From CAYLOC01 sp964385195 (GTDB lineage Bacteria > Actinomycetota > Actinomycetes > Propionibacteriales > Nocardioidaceae): a stretch of DNA of 44,181 nucleotides. Made by a program: the position numbers and the translations under genes. The first letter of the stretch is position 1; each line of letters begins with the position of its first letter. The notes beneath the pieces are model-generated. The model was not told where the DNA came from, did not search any database, and worked only from the letters and a program-made list of their open reading frames with translations. Positions 41,695 through 44,181 of the stretch are shown here, piece by piece. Where the stretch lies: contig CAYLOC010000003.1 of NCBI GenBank assembly GCA_964385195.1, forward strand, positions 1 to 44,181, in the 5' to 3' direction.

Positions 41695-43686
41695 ATGGTG
41701 GAGCGAATACCGATCACCGACGTCAACCCGGTCATCGAGCACGGACGCTATCCGGTCAAGGCCGTCCCGGGTGAGACGTTCACGGTCACCGCCACCGTGT
41801 TCCGCGAAGGACACGACGCGCTCGGCTGCGGCGTGGTCCTCACCGACGGCGACGGCAAGGACCGGCCCCTGGTCCGGATGCGCGACCTCGGCATCGAGCA
41901 CCCGGACCGCTACGTCGCCGACGTCGCCCCCGACATCGAAGGGCCCTGGACGTTCCGCGTCGAGGCGTGGTCGGATCCCTACGCCACCTGGCGGCACAAC
42001 GCGGACATCAAGATCCCGGCCGAGATCGACGTGGAGCTGATGCTGACCGAGGGCGGTCTGATCCTGCAGCGAGCAACGGCGCAGACACCGCGCTCCAGCA
42101 GCGCCCACGCTACGCTCGACACGGCCTGCCGCACCTCGAAGGACACCGCTCTGCCCACGCAGGTCCGCTACGCCGCACTCACCAGTCCCGAGGTTGTCGA
42201 CGCGCTGGTCGAGTACCCCCTCCGCGACCTGGTCTCCACCTCACCGGACTACCCGGTGTACGTCGACCGGGAGCGCGCGCTCGTGGGGGCGTGGTATGAG
42301 TTCTTCCCCCGCTCCGAAGGCGCGACCTACGACGACCGCGCCCGGACCTGGACGTCGGGCACCCTCCGCACCGCCACGGCCCGGCTCGCCGCCGTCGCCG
42401 AGATGGGGTTCGACGTCGCCTACCTGCCGCCGATCCATCCGATCGGCTACGTGAACCGCAAGGGCCGCAACAACACCCTCGTCCCGGAGCCCGGCGATCC
42501 GGGCTCGCCGTGGGCGATCGGGTCTCCCGAGGGCGGCCACGACGCGATCCACCCCGACCTCGGCACGATCGAGGACTTCGACGCGTTCGTGGCCGAGGCG
42601 AAGCGCCAGGGCCTCGAGGTCGCACTGGACTTCGCGCTGCAGTGCGCCCCGGACCACCCGTGGGTCACCCGTCACCCGGAGTGGTTCACCACCCGCGCGG
42701 ACGGGTCCATCGCCTACGCCGAGAACCCGCCCAAGAAGTACCAGGACATCTACCCGCTGAACTTCGACAACGACTACGAGGGGCTGCGCGCCGAGGTCCT
42801 GCGGGTGCTGCGGCACTGGATGAGCCACGGCGTCCGGATCTTCCGGGTCGACAACCCGCACACCAAACCGCTGCCGTTCTGGGAATGGCTGCTGGCCGAG
42901 GTCCGCCGTACCGACCCCGACGTGATCTTCCTCTCCGAGGCGTTCACCCGACCGGCGATGATGCAGGGCCTGGCGATGGTGGGGTTCCACCAGTCCTACA
43001 CCTACTTCACCTGGCGGAACGTGAAGTGGGAGCTGGAGGCCTACCTGCGCGAGCTGTCCCGCGACACCAGCGACGTGCTGCGGCCGAACCTGTTCGTCAA
43101 CACCCCCGACATCCTCACCGAGTACCTGCAGTACGGCGGCCCCGCGGCGTTCCGCATCCGGGCGACGGTGGCAGCGACCGCCGCGCCGAGCTGGGGCGTG
43201 TACAGCGGGTTCGAGCTCTACGAGCACGTCGCGGTCCGTCCCGGCTCGGAGGAGTACCTGGACTCGGAGAAGTACCAGTACCGGCCACGGGACTGGCAGC
43301 GAGCCGCCGACGAGCAACGCACCCTGGCGCCGTACCTGCGGCTCCTCAACGACGTACGCCGCGACCATCCGGCCCTGCAGCGACTGCGTAACCTCACCGT
43401 GCACAGCACCGACGACGAGGCCGTGCTGTGCTTCTCCAAACGCGGCGACGCGCCGCACAGCGACGACGTCGTGATCGTGGTGGTCAACCTCGACCCGCAC
43501 GGGACTCGCGAGACCCTGGTGCACCTGGAGATGCCCGCGCTGGGGCTGGACTGGCACCAGACCGCGCTCGTCGACGACGCCGTCACCGGCCAGCAGTGGC
43601 GGTGGGGGGAGACCAACTACGTCCGGCTCGACCCGGTCGAACAACCCGCACACATCCTCGTCCTCAGGAGGCCCGAAGATGGCTGA
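41695..43686 (+). CDS. glgE: Maltosyltransferase GlgE (GH13_3)
   Basis: A 663-residue alpha-1,4-glucan:maltose-1-phosphate maltosyltransferase. It lengthens glucans with maltosyl units from maltose 1-phosphate. An N-terminal beta-sandwich (to about 200) precedes the catalytic barrel. The nucleophile is D386 in FRVDNPHTKP and the acid/base E415 in LSEAFTRP; both are offset by 8 from the Streptomyces coelicolor enzyme (D394, E423). Further GlgE marks are YLPPIHPIG and ENPPKKYQDIYPLNF. The ATG at 41695 is chosen over an upstream in-frame start in remnant sequence. It overlaps treS by 8 nt, as expected for the trehalose-to-glucan route. Confidence 0.96.
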   Translation: MVERIPITDVNPVIEHGRYPVKAVPGETFTVTATVFREGHDALGCGVVLTDGDGKDRPLVRMRDLGIEHPDRYVADVAPDIEGPWTFRVEAWSDPYATWRHNADIKIPAEIDVELMLTEGGLILQRATAQTPRSSSAHATLDTACRTSKDTALPTQVRYAALTSPEVVDALVEYPLRDLVSTSPDYPVYVDRERALVGAWYEFFPRSEGATYDDRARTWTSGTLRTATARLAAVAEMGFDVAYLPPIHPIGYVNRKGRNNTLVPEPGDPGSPWAIGSPEGGHDAIHPDLGTIEDFDAFVAEAKRQGLEVALDFALQCAPDHPWVTRHPEWFTTRADGSIAYAENPPKKYQDIYPLNFDNDYEGLRAEVLRVLRHWMSHGVRIFRVDNPHTKPLPFWEWLLAEVRRTDPDVIFLSEAFTRPAMMQGLAMVGFHQSYTYFTWRNVKWELEAYLRELSRDTSDVLRPNLFVNTPDILTEYLQYGGPAAFRIRATVAATAAPSWGVYSGFELYEHVAVRPGSEEYLDSEKYQYRPRDWQRAADEQRTLAPYLRLLNDVRRDHPALQRLRNLTVHSTDDEAVLCFSKRGDAPHSDDVVIVVVNLDPHGTRETLVHLEMPALGLDWHQTALVDDAVTGQQWRWGETNYVRLDPVEQPAHILVLRRPEDG

Positions 43687-44181
43687 GCGGCCGGTGTCTG
43701 ACCCACCGCTGTCTTCTGACCCGACATGGTTCAAGCGCGCGGTGTTCTACGAGGTCCTCGTGCGCACGTTCATGGACTCCAACGCCGACGGCACCGGAGA
43801 CCTGCAGGGCCTGCGGGACAAGCTCGACTACCTGTCCTGGCTGGGTGTGGACTGTCTGTGGCTGCCGCCGTTCTACTCCTCCCCGTTGCGCGACGGCGGG
43901 TACGATGTGTCCGACTACCGCAACATCCTGCCCGACGTCGGGGGGCTGGAGGACTTCCAACTGCTGCTGGACGAGGCCCACGAGCGGGGCATGCGGGTGA
44001 TCGTCGACTTCGTGATGAACCACACCAGCGACCAGCACGAGTGGTTCCAGTCCTCCCGTAGCGACCCCGACGGGCCGTACGGCGACTTCTACGTCTGGTC
44101 CGACACCGACGAGCCGTACGCCGACGCGCGCATCATCTTCGTCGACACCGAGAGCTCCAACTGGAGCTGGGACCCGGTCCG
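43679..44181 (+). CDS. treS: Trehalose synthase TreS, 5' part (runs off the window)
   Basis: The first 167 residues of a GH13_16 enzyme that interconverts maltose and trehalose. The family start FKRAVFYEVLVRTFMDSNAD, LWLPPFYSSPLRDGGYDVSD and region I (VDFVMNHTSDQHEWF) are clear; the nucleophile region lies beyond the window edge. The ATG overlaps the end of glgE by 8 nt with AGGAGG 7 nt upstream, so the two are co-translated. TreS supplies maltose, which a maltokinase (Pep2) turns into the GlgE substrate; Pep2 would be expected downstream or fused. Confidence 0.94.
   Translation, partial: MAERPVSDPPLSSDPTWFKRAVFYEVLVRTFMDSNADGTGDLQGLRDKLDYLSWLGVDCLWLPPFYSSPLRDGGYDVSDYRNILPDVGGLEDFQLLLDEAHERGMRVIVDFVMNHTSDQHEWFQSSRSDPDGPYGDFYVWSDTDEPYADARIIFVDTESSNWSWDPV

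Overview
This is a GC-rich bacterial chromosome segment, almost certainly from an Actinomycetota member. The evidence is its codon bias, many GTG/TTG starts, a Das-type chitosugar system, the GlgE/TreS alpha-glucan genes, GatCAB, and the gene neighbourhood etfBA - cysteine desulfurase - mnmA - (metE-like) - ligA - gatCAB that is familiar from mycobacteria and relatives. I cannot name the genus. Two 100-N runs show it is a draft scaffold. In both cases the contig ends on either side carry the same sequence (55 bp and 36 bp), so the gaps look artificial. I saw no tRNA, rRNA, CRISPR, transposase or prophage gene.

Layout. Bases 1-6.2 kb: a DoxX membrane protein, then a chitosugar uptake operon on the minus strand (lipoprotein dasA, permeases dasB and dasC, cytoplasmic GH3 hexosaminidase dasD) with a divergent DasR-like GntR/UTRA regulator. 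Bases 6.2-9.6 kb: a patatin-like lipase, then a TetR regulator with a 14-TM drug exporter. Bases 9.6-20.2 kb (minus strand): gatC-gatA-gatB, an LCP cell-wall ligase-type protein with VanZ-like and DUF1992 proteins, a 50-residue membrane protein, and an operon of alpha/beta hydrolase, MetE-like protein and NAD-dependent DNA ligase, followed by a DinB-like protein. Bases 20.3-23.7 kb: divergent glpK and glpD. Bases 23.8-28.7 kb (minus): etfB, etfA, gluconokinase, cysteine desulfurase and mnmA. Bases 28.8-31.1 kb: a secreted sedolisin-like peptidase and an enoyl-CoA hydratase. Bases 31.2-44.2 kb: glgX, a lipoprotein sulfatase, an unassigned three-gene cassette with WXG100-like features, glgP, an Eis-like acetyltransferase, glgE and the start of treS.

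How the genes work together. DasABC should import chitooligosaccharides, DasD hydrolyses them inside the cell, and the regulator should sense an aminosugar phosphate. GlpK and GlpD pass glycerol to dihydroxyacetone phosphate. Cysteine desulfurase supplies sulfur to MnmA for tRNA 2-thiouridine. GlgP and GlgX break down alpha-glucan, while TreS and GlgE build it from trehalose via maltose 1-phosphate. EtfAB and the enoyl-CoA hydratase belong to acyl-CoA oxidation.

Noteworthy signals. Twelve genes have a TANNNT-like -10 hexamer (11 exact, one GACAAT) placed 6-8 nt before the start codon, which predicts leaderless transcripts and fixes several starts. Three gene remnants lie in the 33.3-41.7 kb region: a beta-propeller fragment, an internally deleted DUF559-type gene and an alpha/beta-hydrolase tail. 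Three long perfect hairpins (15-16 bp stems) mark transcription ends, two of them overlapping a stop codon. The best candidate for an undescribed system is the cassette at 35399-37204.
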